From: Verrucomicrobia bacterium UBA7008 | GTDB lineage: Bacteria; Verrucomicrobiota; Kiritimatiellia; RFP12; UBA1067 | Length of the DNA: 39,777 bases | Assembly (NCBI GenBank): GCA_002449695.1 | Contig: DJXI01000068.1 | Span: 4,785-44,561 of the forward strand | Direction of reading: 5' to 3' | Shown here: positions 30,309 to 37,105 of the stretch, piece by piece | How the letters are laid out: the number at the start of each line of letters is the position of its first letter | Position numbering within the stretch: position 1 is the stretch's first letter | Notes under the pieces: model-generated | Told to the model about the DNA's origin: nothing | Database searches by the model: none | The model's input: only the letters and a program-made list of their open reading frames with translations | Position numbers and translations under genes: made by a program

Positions 30309-31562
30309 ATGACAGACAACACCACTATCGGCCGTCTTTGGTTTCTTTCGCTCGTCGCCGCGATGGGCGGATTTCTCTTCGGCTTCGACACGATTGTAAT
30401 CTGCGGTGCCGAGCAGGACATCCAGCGCGTATGGGACCTCTCCGGTGCGATGCACGGTCTCGTCGTCTCGTCCGCACTGTGGGGGACGGTCCTCGGCTCG
30501 CTCGTCGGCGCTTCCGCGAGCGACAGGTTCGGTCGCAAGCCGACCCTGTTCGACGTCGGCATGCTGTTTCTCGTCTCGGCGGTCTGGAGCGCGTTCGCCA
30601 CCGGCCCATGGGCGATGTCTGTCGCACGCTTCATCGGCGGGCTCGGCGTGGGCGTCTCGACAATCGCCGCGCCGGTGTATATCGCCGAAATCTCGCCCGC
30701 CGACAGGCGCGGCGGAATGACGGCGCTCTTTCAGTTCAATATCGTACTGGGCGTTCTCGTCTCGCTCGCATCGAACTACCTGCTCAAGGACGCAGGCGAG
30801 AACGCCTGGCGCTGGATGCTCGGCGTGGAAGCGTTCCCGGCGTTCGCCTTCACGTGCCTTTCAGTCTTTCTCGTCGAGTCCCCTCGCTGGCTGGCATCGC
30901 GCGGCGAATGCGTCGCGTCGCGGACGGAGGGGTTCTGGAGCCGCGCAAACATGAGGCCGATCTTGCTGGCCTTCTTCGTGGCGTTCTTCAACCAGCTCTC
31001 CGGCTGCAACGCCGTAAACTACTTTGCGCCGCGCATCTTCGAGCTGGCGGGGTTCGGACGTGATTCTGCGTTCCTTGCGACGTTCGGACTCGGCGCACTC
31101 AATTTCGCTTCGACTTTCGCCGGGGTCTGGCTCATCGACCGCCTCGGGCGCAAGACGCTGCTCGTCGTGGGCGGAATCGGCTACATCGTCTCCCTCGCGA
31201 TGGCCAGCGCAGGCTTCGCCGCAGGAGCGGGCGCGATGTCGGTCGTTTCGATATTCCTTTTCATGGCCTCTCACGCCGTCGGACAGGGCACCGTCATCTG
31301 GGTGCTGGTGTCGGAGGTCTTCCCACAGCGCTTTCGCGCACAGGGCCAGTCGCTTGGCAGCTTTACACACTGGTTTTTCGCCGCGCTCGTCTCGTACTGC
31401 TTCCCGCTTTTCGCGGGTCGCGCGGAGGATCCGTCAAGCGCTCTCGTCCCGACATGGGCGATCTTCGCGTTCTTCTGCGCGATGATGGTCCTTCACCTCC
31501 TCTGGGCGGTGTTCGCGGTTCCTGAGACGAAGGGCAAAAGACTCGAGGAGATCGCGCCGTGA
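30309..31562 (+). CDS. MFS sugar porter (SP family)
   Basis: 417 residues, 12 membrane helices. Sugar-porter motifs: GGFLFGFDTIVICGAEQ (helix 1), ASDRFGRKPTL (loop 2-3), FLVESPRWLASRG (end of helix 6), NQLSGCNAVNYFAPRIFELA (helix 7), WLIDRLGRKTLL, GQGTVIWVLVSEVFPQRFRAQGQ and the final PETKGKRLEEI. The central cytoplasmic loop between PRWLASRGE and MRPILLAFF is only about 15-20 residues, against about 60 in most SP proteins, so roughly 40 residues are missing. It would import a monosaccharide, perhaps a product of the secreted enzymes. ATG 30309 is preceded by GGCGGGA; an upstream in-frame TTG is less likely. Its stop overlaps the kinase start (GTGA). Confidence 0.9.
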   Translation: MTDNTTIGRLWFLSLVAAMGGFLFGFDTIVICGAEQDIQRVWDLSGAMHGLVVSSALWGTVLGSLVGASASDRFGRKPTLFDVGMLFLVSAVWSAFATGPWAMSVARFIGGLGVGVSTIAAPVYIAEISPADRRGGMTALFQFNIVLGVLVSLASNYLLKDAGENAWRWMLGVEAFPAFAFTCLSVFLVESPRWLASRGECVASRTEGFWSRANMRPILLAFFVAFFNQLSGCNAVNYFAPRIFELAGFGRDSAFLATFGLGALNFASTFAGVWLIDRLGRKTLLVVGGIGYIVSLAMASAGFAAGAGAMSVVSIFLFMASHAVGQGTVIWVLVSEVFPQRFRAQGQSLGSFTHWFFAALVSYCFPLFAGRAEDPSSALVPTWAIFAFFCAMMVLHLLWAVFAVPETKGKRLEEIAP

Positions 31563-32566
31563 CGTTCGGGGTCGACATAGGGACGACCTCCGTCGCGGCC
31601 GTCGCAGTCTCGGAAACCGGCGATCTTGTCGCCTCCGCGTCTGTGGTGCACCGCGCCGATATTGAGGGTCTTGGCGCCGGCGTCCACGAACAGGCCCCAT
31701 CCATGCTCCTTGACGCAGTGCGCGACGCGCTGCACAAAGTCGGCGCGGGGGATGGTGCGCGGATCGGATGGACCGGCCAGATGCACGGAGTAGTTGGCGT
31801 TGACCGCGAGCTTCGTCCCGTGACGCGGTTTGTAACATGGCGCGATGCGCGACGCTTCGGCGGCTCCGTCATGGAAGGATGGGCGCGGGAGGGACGAAAG
31901 GATATATTCAAGTGTCTTTCGTCGTGTGGACTCGCAGTCGCGGCGTTCACCGGAAGATGTGAGACGGACGAGACGTTTCTGCATTCGTGGCATCTCGAAG
32001 GGCGCGAATTCCCGGAGAGCTGGCTTCCCGAGTTCGTGCCTGGTTCTATGGTCGGCGACAACCAGTCCGGCGTATTCGCCGCTCAGTGCCTCGTGCCTGG
32101 TTCGGCGGTCGTCAACATCGGCACAAGCGGACAACTTTCAGTCGTCGGGGAGGGCATCGGGGGCGAGAGGCGTCCCTATTTCGGCGGAGTCATGCGATGC
32201 AGGGCATCGCTGATTGGCGGACAGGCGCTCGCTGCGCTCCGCCAACGGCTTGGTGTCACGTGGGATGAACTAAATGCGATGGAAGACATCCCGGAAGTCG
32301 CTAACTGTCTTGGCGTGATTGTCGACGACCTCGCGGCAGGCATTGAGATTCCGGCCGAGGCGCCGATTGTCGGCGTTGGCAACGCCTTGCGCTTCAATCC
32401 AGCCCTGCGCAGAGCTGTGGAGCGCAGGTTCAGCCGCCCCTGCGTTGTGCCCGACGTGCCCGAAATGGCGGCTTACGGCGCGGCGCTCGCGAGGCAGAGA
32501 CGGCGGCCTCGTTCATGTGCAGGCCCTGATGATAGCGGCCGGTCGCAGGGCCGCTCTCGCGTTTGA
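31559..32566 (+). CDS. Short FGGY-type carbohydrate kinase, sedoheptulokinase-like
   Basis: 335 residues, against 450-500 for most FGGY kinases. The first phosphate loop is GVDIGTTSVAAVAV, IGWTGQMHGVVGVD is the sugar-binding strand, WRDAR the conserved arginine region, GSMVGDNQSGVFAA the hinge, VNIGTSGQLSVVG the second phosphate loop, and VGVGNALRFNPALRRAVERRF with DVPEMAAYGAALA the end of the ATPase core. The N-terminal lobe lacks much of the segment between WRDAR and the hinge, and the C-terminal lobe is trimmed. The hinge and GTS loops resemble human-type sedoheptulokinase. The last ~20 residues (from RRRPRSCAG) are not family-like and are encoded by a hairpin region. The substrate should be the sugar brought in by the overlapping MFS gene. 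Confidence 0.78.
   Translation: MTFGVDIGTTSVAAVAVSETGDLVASASVVHRADIEGLGAGVHEQAPSMLLDAVRDALHKVGAGDGARIGWTGQMHGVVGVDRELRPVTRFVTWRDARRFGGSVMEGWAREGRKDIFKCLSSCGLAVAAFTGRCETDETFLHSWHLEGREFPESWLPEFVPGSMVGDNQSGVFAAQCLVPGSAVVNIGTSGQLSVVGEGIGGERRPYFGGVMRCRASLIGGQALAALRQRLGVTWDELNAMEDIPEVANCLGVIVDDLAAGIEIPAEAPIVGVGNALRFNPALRRAVERRFSRPCVVPDVPEMAAYGAALARQRRRPRSCAGPDDSGRSQGRSRV
32534..32555 (+). terminator. Hairpin at the end of the sugar-use operon
   Basis: AGCGGCC (32534-32540) pairs with GGCCGCT (32549-32555) around an 8-base loop, just before the kinase stop. There is no U-tract, so it is a weak or factor-assisted terminator, or a stabilising stem. Confidence 0.35.
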
Positions 32567-32585
32567 ACCGCCGCGCCGACTGAAG

Positions 32586-32632
32586 TCCTCTTTCCCGTTT
32601 TCACTTCATTGTCCAACTTTCCCATTTCCGAC
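32586..32632 (+). repeat. Pyrimidine-rich intergenic tract
   Basis: About 47 bases, nearly all C and T with units such as TTTCCCGTTTTCAC and AACTTTCCCATTTCC. It lies between the kinase stop and the kdsA promoter. It resembles a degenerate minisatellite. I see no gene or clear signal in it. Confidence 0.4.
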
Positions 32633-32657
32633 TGGCGCCGCACAGGTGGAAAAATTA

Positions 32658-32666
32658 TGATATAAT
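32658..32666 (+). promoter_or_regulatory. Promoter (extended -10) of the kdsA-lpt-hpf-pts operon
   Basis: TGATATAAT carries a consensus TATAAT hexamer at 32661-32666 with TG one base upstream. No -35 is recognisable at 17-18 bases. The leader to ATG 32695 is about 20 bases. Confidence 0.7.
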
Positions 32667-32694
32667 ATCCGCCATCATAGAGTGGGTGACGGGA

Positions 32695-33513
32695 ATGAAA
32701 AAAATCATCGTAGACAAAGGCGTGGCGTTCGGCGGCAAGGACCTCGTGTTCATCGCGGGGCCCTGCGTCATCGAATCGCGCGACATGGCGCTCGACCTCG
32801 CGCGGCGGCTGACGGCGCTCGCGCGGAAGCTGAAGGTCGCCTACATCTTCAAGGCGTCGTTCGACAAGGCCAACCGCACGAGCGTCGATTCGTTCCGCGG
32901 CCCCGGCCTCGAAAAGGGGCTGGAGATCCTCGCCGAGGTGCGCCAGACGTTCGGCGTGCCCGTGCTGACCGACGTGCACGAGCCGTGGCAGTGCGCGCGT
33001 GTCGCCGAAGTCTGCGACGTCCTCCAGATCCCCGCGTTCCTCGCGCGCCAGACCGACCTCGTCGTCGCGGCGGGCGAGACGGGCGCGGTCGTGAACGTCA
33101 AGAAGGGCCAGTTCATGGCGCCCGAGGACATGGCGCAGGTCATCCGCAAGATCGAGTCGACGGGCAACCGGCGGATCGTCCTGTGCGAGCGCGGCGCGTC
33201 GTTCGGCTACCGCAACCTTGTCGCCGACATGCGCAGCCTCCTCATCATGCGCGAGCTCGGCTATCCCGTGGTGATGGACGCGACGCATTCGGTGCAGCGC
33301 CCCGGCGGGCTCGGCACGGGTTCGGGCGGCGACGGCCGATTCGCGCCCGCGATTGCGCGCGCGGCGGTGGCGACGGGCGTCGACGGCGTCTTCATGGAAA
33401 CGCACCTCAACCCGGCGGTCGCGAAGAGCGACGCGGCGAACGCCATCAAGTTCAGCGCCGTCGAGGCGCTCTGGAAACAGCTGATCGCCATCAACGAGAT
33501 TGTCAAGAAGTGA
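32695..33513 (+). CDS. kdsA: 3-deoxy-8-phosphooctulonate (Kdo8P) synthase
   Basis: 272 residues, normal length. Family blocks: FIAGPCVIESRDMALDLARR, YIFKASFDKANRTSVDSFRG PGLEKGLEIL, PVLTDVHEP, QIPAFLARQTDLVVAAG, NVKKGQFMAPEDM, LCERGASFGYRNLVADMRSL, VVMDATHSVQRPGG and FMETHLNPAVAKSDAAN. It condenses PEP with arabinose-5-phosphate to Kdo8P for the LPS inner core, so the organism makes Kdo-containing LPS. The cysteine, histidine and aspartate of a possible metal site (GPC, ATH) are present. It leads an operon in which LPS export genes follow directly; the stop overlaps the lptC start. Confidence 0.96.
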   Translation: MKKIIVDKGVAFGGKDLVFIAGPCVIESRDMALDLARRLTALARKLKVAYIFKASFDKANRTSVDSFRGPGLEKGLEILAEVRQTFGVPVLTDVHEPWQCARVAEVCDVLQIPAFLARQTDLVVAAGETGAVVNVKKGQFMAPEDMAQVIRKIESTGNRRIVLCERGASFGYRNLVADMRSLLIMRELGYPVVMDATHSVQRPGGLGTGSGGDGRFAPAIARAAVATGVDGVFMETHLNPAVAKSDAANAIKFSAVEALWKQLIAINEIVKK

Positions 33514-34022
33514 GAAAAGTCCTTCCAGTCCTGACGCTCCTGTTCGTCGCGGCGACGGCGTCCGCGTTCGATTCCGAGGCGTGGCTCGCGCGGCGCGCGC
33601 AGATGGCGCGCGAGGCGCTGGAGCTGCGCGCGGCGTACTCGAACTGCGTCGCGCGGCTGACGGCGCCGGCGGAGGATCTGGCGGTGCCGGTCGAGCATTT
33701 TCCCGACGGCGCGGTCAAGGTGCTGATCCGCGCGAAGCGCGCGCAGTTCTTCCTGGACACGGGCCATGTGTGGGGAGAAGGCGTGATTGTCAGGGAATTC
33801 GACCCGAACGGCGAGGTCGTTTCGAGCCTGTACGCGGAGAGCTGCGTCGTCGACCGCGACCGGAAATGCGGCTGGGCGGAGGGCGCGGCGAAGGCGGTGC
33901 ACGGCCGTACGACGGTGGAAGGTGTCGGAATCTACTTTTCATTTTCCGAAGAATTCGTTACAATATCCTCAAATGTGGTCATCAGGTCCGAGGAGATGAA
34001 ACTGAAAGGAGTCAAGCTGTGA
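33510..34022 (+). CDS. lptC: LptC-like LPS export protein
   Basis: 170 residues from a GTG that overlaps the kdsA stop. A signal sequence or anchor (VRKVLPVLTLLFVAATASA) is followed by a helix and an OstA/LptC-type beta-jellyroll: GAVKVLIRAKRAQFFLDTGHVWGEGVIVREFDPNGEVVSSLYAESCVVDRD, where strand follows strand as in LptC/LptA. LptC normally bridges the LptBFG transporter to periplasmic LptA. Sequence similarity in this family is weak, so the call rests on fold pattern, size, the N-terminal hydrophobic segment and position between kdsA and lptA. SAFD may be a cleavage site, in which case it would be a free periplasmic protein and not membrane-anchored. Confidence 0.72.
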   Translation: MRKVLPVLTLLFVAATASAFDSEAWLARRAQMAREALELRAAYSNCVARLTAPAEDLAVPVEHFPDGAVKVLIRAKRAQFFLDTGHVWGEGVIVREFDPNGEVVSSLYAESCVVDRDRKCGWAEGAAKAVHGRTTVEGVGIYFSFSEEFVTISSNVVIRSEEMKLKGVKL

Positions 34023-34630
34023 TGCTGGCACTGTGCATGCTGTTCGCCCAGGTGTTGACGGCGGAACCCGACGCGCCGGCCGCGGCGGCCGAAGAGGTCG
34101 CGGCGGTCGCGACCGCGCCGGCCGGTGCGGCGTCGGCTGTCGCGGCGGAGACGGTTGACGCGCCGGCGACGGACGCGGACGCGGCGGCGCAGCCGCGCAG
34201 CGTGAAGATCACGAGCGCGCGGACGGACTACGACCGCAAGCAGGGCGTCATCATGTTCGACGAGAACGTGTTCGTCGACGACGCCGAGTACCAGATGCAC
34301 GCCGACCAGCTCTACGTCTTCCTCGACGGCACGAACGACCTCAAGCGCATCGTGGCGATCGGCCACGTGGCGATCACGAACGATCTGCGCGCGGGCACGT
34401 GCGCGAAGGCGACGTACACGAAGGCGACGCAGAAGATCGTGATGTACGGCGACGGCGACGGCACGACGGCGCGGCTGGCGGACAACGGCAGGCGCCGCAG
34501 CGAGGTCGAGGGCCGCAAGATCACGTTCTGGATCGATTCCGAGCAGGTCGAGGTCGAGGGATCGACGGTCACGCTGGACGCGGGCAGCCTCGGCGGCAAG
34601 GACGGAGCGAAGAAACTTCTGGGGAAATGA
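34022..34630 (+). CDS. lptA: LptA/OstA-family periplasmic LPS carrier
   Basis: 202 residues. A short hydrophobic signal (MLALCMLFAQVLTAEP) is followed by about 45 residues rich in Ala, Val, Glu and Pro, which looks like a flexible linker, and then the OstA domain: SARTDYDRKQGVIMFDENVFVDDAEYQMHADQLYVFLDGTNDLKRIVAIGHVAI, KATQKIVMYGDGD and GRKITFWIDSEQVEVEGSTVTLD. This matches the LptA pattern 'sd.a.yd...g...f.GnV.v.q....l.Ad.l.v'. It would form the periplasmic bridge for LPS. ATG 34022 overlaps the lptC stop; GTG 34019 is an in-frame alternative. The Ala-rich linker is unusual for LptA. Confidence 0.85.
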   Translation: MLALCMLFAQVLTAEPDAPAAAAEEVAAVATAPAGAASAVAAETVDAPATDADAAAQPRSVKITSARTDYDRKQGVIMFDENVFVDDAEYQMHADQLYVFLDGTNDLKRIVAIGHVAITNDLRAGTCAKATYTKATQKIVMYGDGDGTTARLADNGRRRSEVEGRKITFWIDSEQVEVEGSTVTLDAGSLGGKDGAKKLLGK

Positions 34631-35415
34631 GCGGCGAAACGGACATAGTCACGGAGGCGATGCGCGCGATGGCGGCGGAGAAGGCCGCCGCCGCGCCCGA
34701 CCTCGTTGCGACGGGCCTCGTCAAGATCTACGGCGAGCGCACGGTCGTCAACGGCATGGACGTCTCGTGCGCGTGCGGCGAGGTGGTGGGCCTGCTCGGT
34801 CCGAACGGCGCGGGCAAGACGACGACGTTCTACATGGTCGTGGGGCTCGTGAAGCCGGACGGCGGCAAGGTCGTCTTCCGCGGCGAGGACATCACGCGCC
34901 TGCCGGTGTATCTGCGCGCGCGCAAGGGGCTCGGGTACCTCGCGCAGGAGGCGTCGATCTTCCGCAAGCTGACGGTCTGGGAGAACGTGATGGCGATCCT
35001 CGAGACGCTGCCGCTGAAGGCGAAGGCGCGCCGGGCGCGCGCGGAGGAGCTGCTCGCGCCGTTCGACCTGCTGAAGGTCGCGAAGCAGCCGGCGTACACG
35101 CTCTCGGGCGGCGAGCGGCGCAAGCTGGAGATCGCGCGCGCGCTCGTGCGCAACCCGGCGATCCTGATGCTGGACGAGCCGTTCGCGGGCGTCGATCCGC
35201 TGTCGGTCAACGAGATCCAGGACATCGTCCGGCGGCTCGCCAAGGAGGGGCTCGGGATCATCATCACCGACCACAACGTCCGCGAGACGCTGTCGGTCGT
35301 CGACCGCGCGTACATGGTGTACGACGGGCGGCTCCTGAAGGAGGGCACGACGGCGGAGCTCGTCGCCGACGAGGAGGTCCGCACGCGCTACCTCGGCGCG
35401 GGATTCAGAATGTGA
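34627..35415 (+). CDS. lptB: LPS export ABC transporter ATPase LptB
   Basis: 262 residues. Walker A GPNGAGKTTTFYMVVGL, Q-loop YLAQEASIFRKLTVWENV (the LptB-specific 'LPQEaSiFRkLtVe.Ni'), signature LSGGERRKLEIARAL, Walker B ILMLDEPFAGVDPLSV and the H-loop IIITDHNVRETLSVVDRAYM all match LptB. Compared with the standard ~240 residues there is an extra N-terminal stretch of about 24 residues. It powers LPS extraction with LptF/G, which are not in this window. The start overlaps the lptA stop (ATGA). Confidence 0.95.
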   Translation: MSGETDIVTEAMRAMAAEKAAAAPDLVATGLVKIYGERTVVNGMDVSCACGEVVGLLGPNGAGKTTTFYMVVGLVKPDGGKVVFRGEDITRLPVYLRARKGLGYLAQEASIFRKLTVWENVMAILETLPLKAKARRARAEELLAPFDLLKVAKQPAYTLSGGERRKLEIARALVRNPAILMLDEPFAGVDPLSVNEIQDIVRRLAKEGLGIIITDHNVRETLSVVDRAYMVYDGRLLKEGTTAELVADEEVRTRYLGAGFRM

Positions 35416-35462
35416 GGGACGGAACATTTCATCAACCAAGGAGAACGAAAGGAGATACGAAC

Positions 35463-35798
35463 ATGGCAATTGAAATCACGATGCGTCACAGCGACGTCAA
35501 GATCGAGTCGCTCAAGGATTACGCGCAGACGCGCATGGAGAAGCTCCAGGAGCGCTTTCCGAAGGTGACGAGCATCAACATCGTCATCGACGTCGACGTG
35601 AAGAAGCACATGTACATGTGCGAAGTGATCGCGAACCGCCTCGGCGAGACGGCGGTCGGCGCGAAGGAGTTTTCGGAAAGCGCGAAGAGCGTGATCGACA
35701 CCGCCGCCGCGCGCGCGGAGCGCCAGCTGCTGCGCATGCGCGTGAAGGCGCGCAAGGGCACGGTGCGCAAGCAGCGCGCCGCGTCGGTCAAGAACTGA
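35463..35798 (+). CDS. hpf: Ribosome hibernation promoting factor, short form
   Basis: 111 residues. ITMRHSDVKIESLKDYAQTRMEKLQERFPKVTSINIVIDVDVKKHMYMCEVIAN is the HPF/YfiA (S30AE) domain, and the end is basic (RMRVKARKGTVRKQRAASVKN). The C-terminal dimerisation domain of long HPF is absent, so it is the short form. It binds the 30S subunit decoding area and makes ribosomes inactive in stationary phase. AAAGGAG lies 8 bases before the ATG, after a 47-base gap from lptB. In many Gram-negative bacteria rpoN stands between lptB and hpf; here it is missing. Confidence 0.92.
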   Translation: MAIEITMRHSDVKIESLKDYAQTRMEKLQERFPKVTSINIVIDVDVKKHMYMCEVIANRLGETAVGAKEFSESAKSVIDTAAARAERQLLRMRVKARKGTVRKQRAASVKN

Positions 35799-35817
35799 GA
35801 AGGAGCGGTTCCGCGAC

Positions 35818-36822
35818 ATGCGTTCACTGCCGACCAAATCCGCCGAGAAGGGCACATCCTGCACCGTGGCCGACTTCATCGAAGCCGGCGCGGCGCGGCT
35901 GTCGCTCACGACGGTCGTCGGCGGCCGGGGGCTGTCGCGGCGGATCCACGAGCCGATCGTCAACCGGCCGGGGCTCGCGCTCGCGGGCTTCTGCACGCAC
36001 TTCCCGTGGCAGCGCATCCAGGTCATCGGCAACGCCGAATCGGCCTACGTGCGCTCGGTGCCGGTCGCGACGCGGCTGGCGCGCTTCTGCGAGATGGTGC
36101 GCCGCCGCGCGTGCGTCTTCGTCTACACGGCGGGCCACCGGCCGAGCCGCGAGGTCGTGGCGGTGGCCGAGGCGAAGGGCGTCGTGCTGCTGACGAGTCC
36201 CCTGGCGACGCGCGACTTTGCGTACCGGGCGACGGTCATCCTCGGCGGGCTGAACGCGCCGCGCACCGCGCTCTACGGGACGATGGTCGAGGTCAGCGGC
36301 CTCGGCGTGTTCCTCGAGGGCGCGGCCGGCCTCGGCAAGAGCGAGACGGCGCTCGGGCTCATCAAGCGCGGCGCCGCGCTCGTCGCGGACGATCTCACCT
36401 GCATCCGCAAGGACGTGGCGACGAACAGCCTCTTCGCGAGCGCGTGCGACTCCACGGCGGGCTACATGGAGATCCGCGGCATCGGCATCGTCAAGGTGCC
36501 GCGCATCTTCGGCATCGACGCGGTGCGCGGGGAGAAGCGGCTGGAGCTGGTCGTGACGTTCAAGCGGCTGAAGGACATCAAGAGCGAGGTCGATCGCATC
36601 GGCGGGCAGACCCGCCTCGTGCGGACGATCCTCGGCGTGGACATTCCGAACATCGTGCTGCCGGTGTCGGAGGGGCGGGATCTCGTGAACATGGTCGAGA
36701 CCGCCGCACAGCAGCACAAACTGATTTCGACGGGCTACAATCCCGTCTCCGAGCTTTCGGCGCGCCTTCGCCAGGCGCACCAGGCGAAGTCCAACAACAG
36801 GAAGGGTAAGCGAAATGGCTGA
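35818..36822 (+). CDS. hprK: HPr kinase/phosphorylase
   Basis: 334 residues. The N-terminal domain (about 1-140) has GRGLSRRIHEPIVNRPGLALAGF and WQRIQVIGNAE. The kinase domain has the Walker A GAAGLGKSETALGLIKRG at about 168, LVADDLTCIRKDV, MEIRGIGIVKVPRIFGIDAV (the HprK signature with EIRG) and VDRIGGQTRLVRTILGVDIP NIVLPVSEGRDLVNMVE. It phosphorylates a serine of HPr with ATP or PPi and reverses this with phosphate. Its target gene overlaps its 3' end by 8 bases. No EIIA-type or CcpA gene is near, so its output in this organism is unknown. Confidence 0.95.
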   Translation: MRSLPTKSAEKGTSCTVADFIEAGAARLSLTTVVGGRGLSRRIHEPIVNRPGLALAGFCTHFPWQRIQVIGNAESAYVRSVPVATRLARFCEMVRRRACVFVYTAGHRPSREVVAVAEAKGVVLLTSPLATRDFAYRATVILGGLNAPRTALYGTMVEVSGLGVFLEGAAGLGKSETALGLIKRGAALVADDLTCIRKDVATNSLFASACDSTAGYMEIRGIGIVKVPRIFGIDAVRGEKRLELVVTFKRLKDIKSEVDRIGGQTRLVRTILGVDIPNIVLPVSEGRDLVNMVETAAQQHKLISTGYNPVSELSARLRQAHQAKSNNRKGKRNG

Positions 36823-37099
36823 AAAGATCACCAAGGAGTTCACGCTCCTCAACAAGTACGGCATGCACGTCCGGCCCGCCGGTCTGTTCGCGAAGGTCGC
36901 GAGCCGCTATGACGCCGAGGTCGAGGTCGAGAAGGACGGCAACGTCGTCTCGGGCAAGTCGATCATGGCGCTGATGACGCTCGAAGCGACCTGCGGCGCG
37001 GTGCTGAAGGTCACCGCCTCGGGTCCCCAGGCCGTCGAGGTCCTGGACGAGCTGGAGGCGCTGATCGGACGCAAGTTCGACATCCCCGACGAGCAGTGA
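36815..37099 (+). CDS. ptsH: Phosphocarrier protein HPr
   Basis: 94 residues. The active-site histidine is His18 in YGMHVRPAGLFAKVAS, and the regulatory serine for HprK is Ser49 in VSGKSIMALMTLEATCG, so both phosphorylation sites are kept. HPr takes phosphate from enzyme I. The gene overlaps hprK and is followed 6 bases later by ptsI. The first ten residues include an extra AEKITKE segment that is common outside the model species. Confidence 0.95.
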   Translation: MAEKITKEFTLLNKYGMHVRPAGLFAKVASRYDAEVEVEKDGNVVSGKSIMALMTLEATCGAVLKVTASGPQAVEVLDELEALIGRKFDIPDEQ

Positions 37100-37105
37100 C
37101 GTGCG

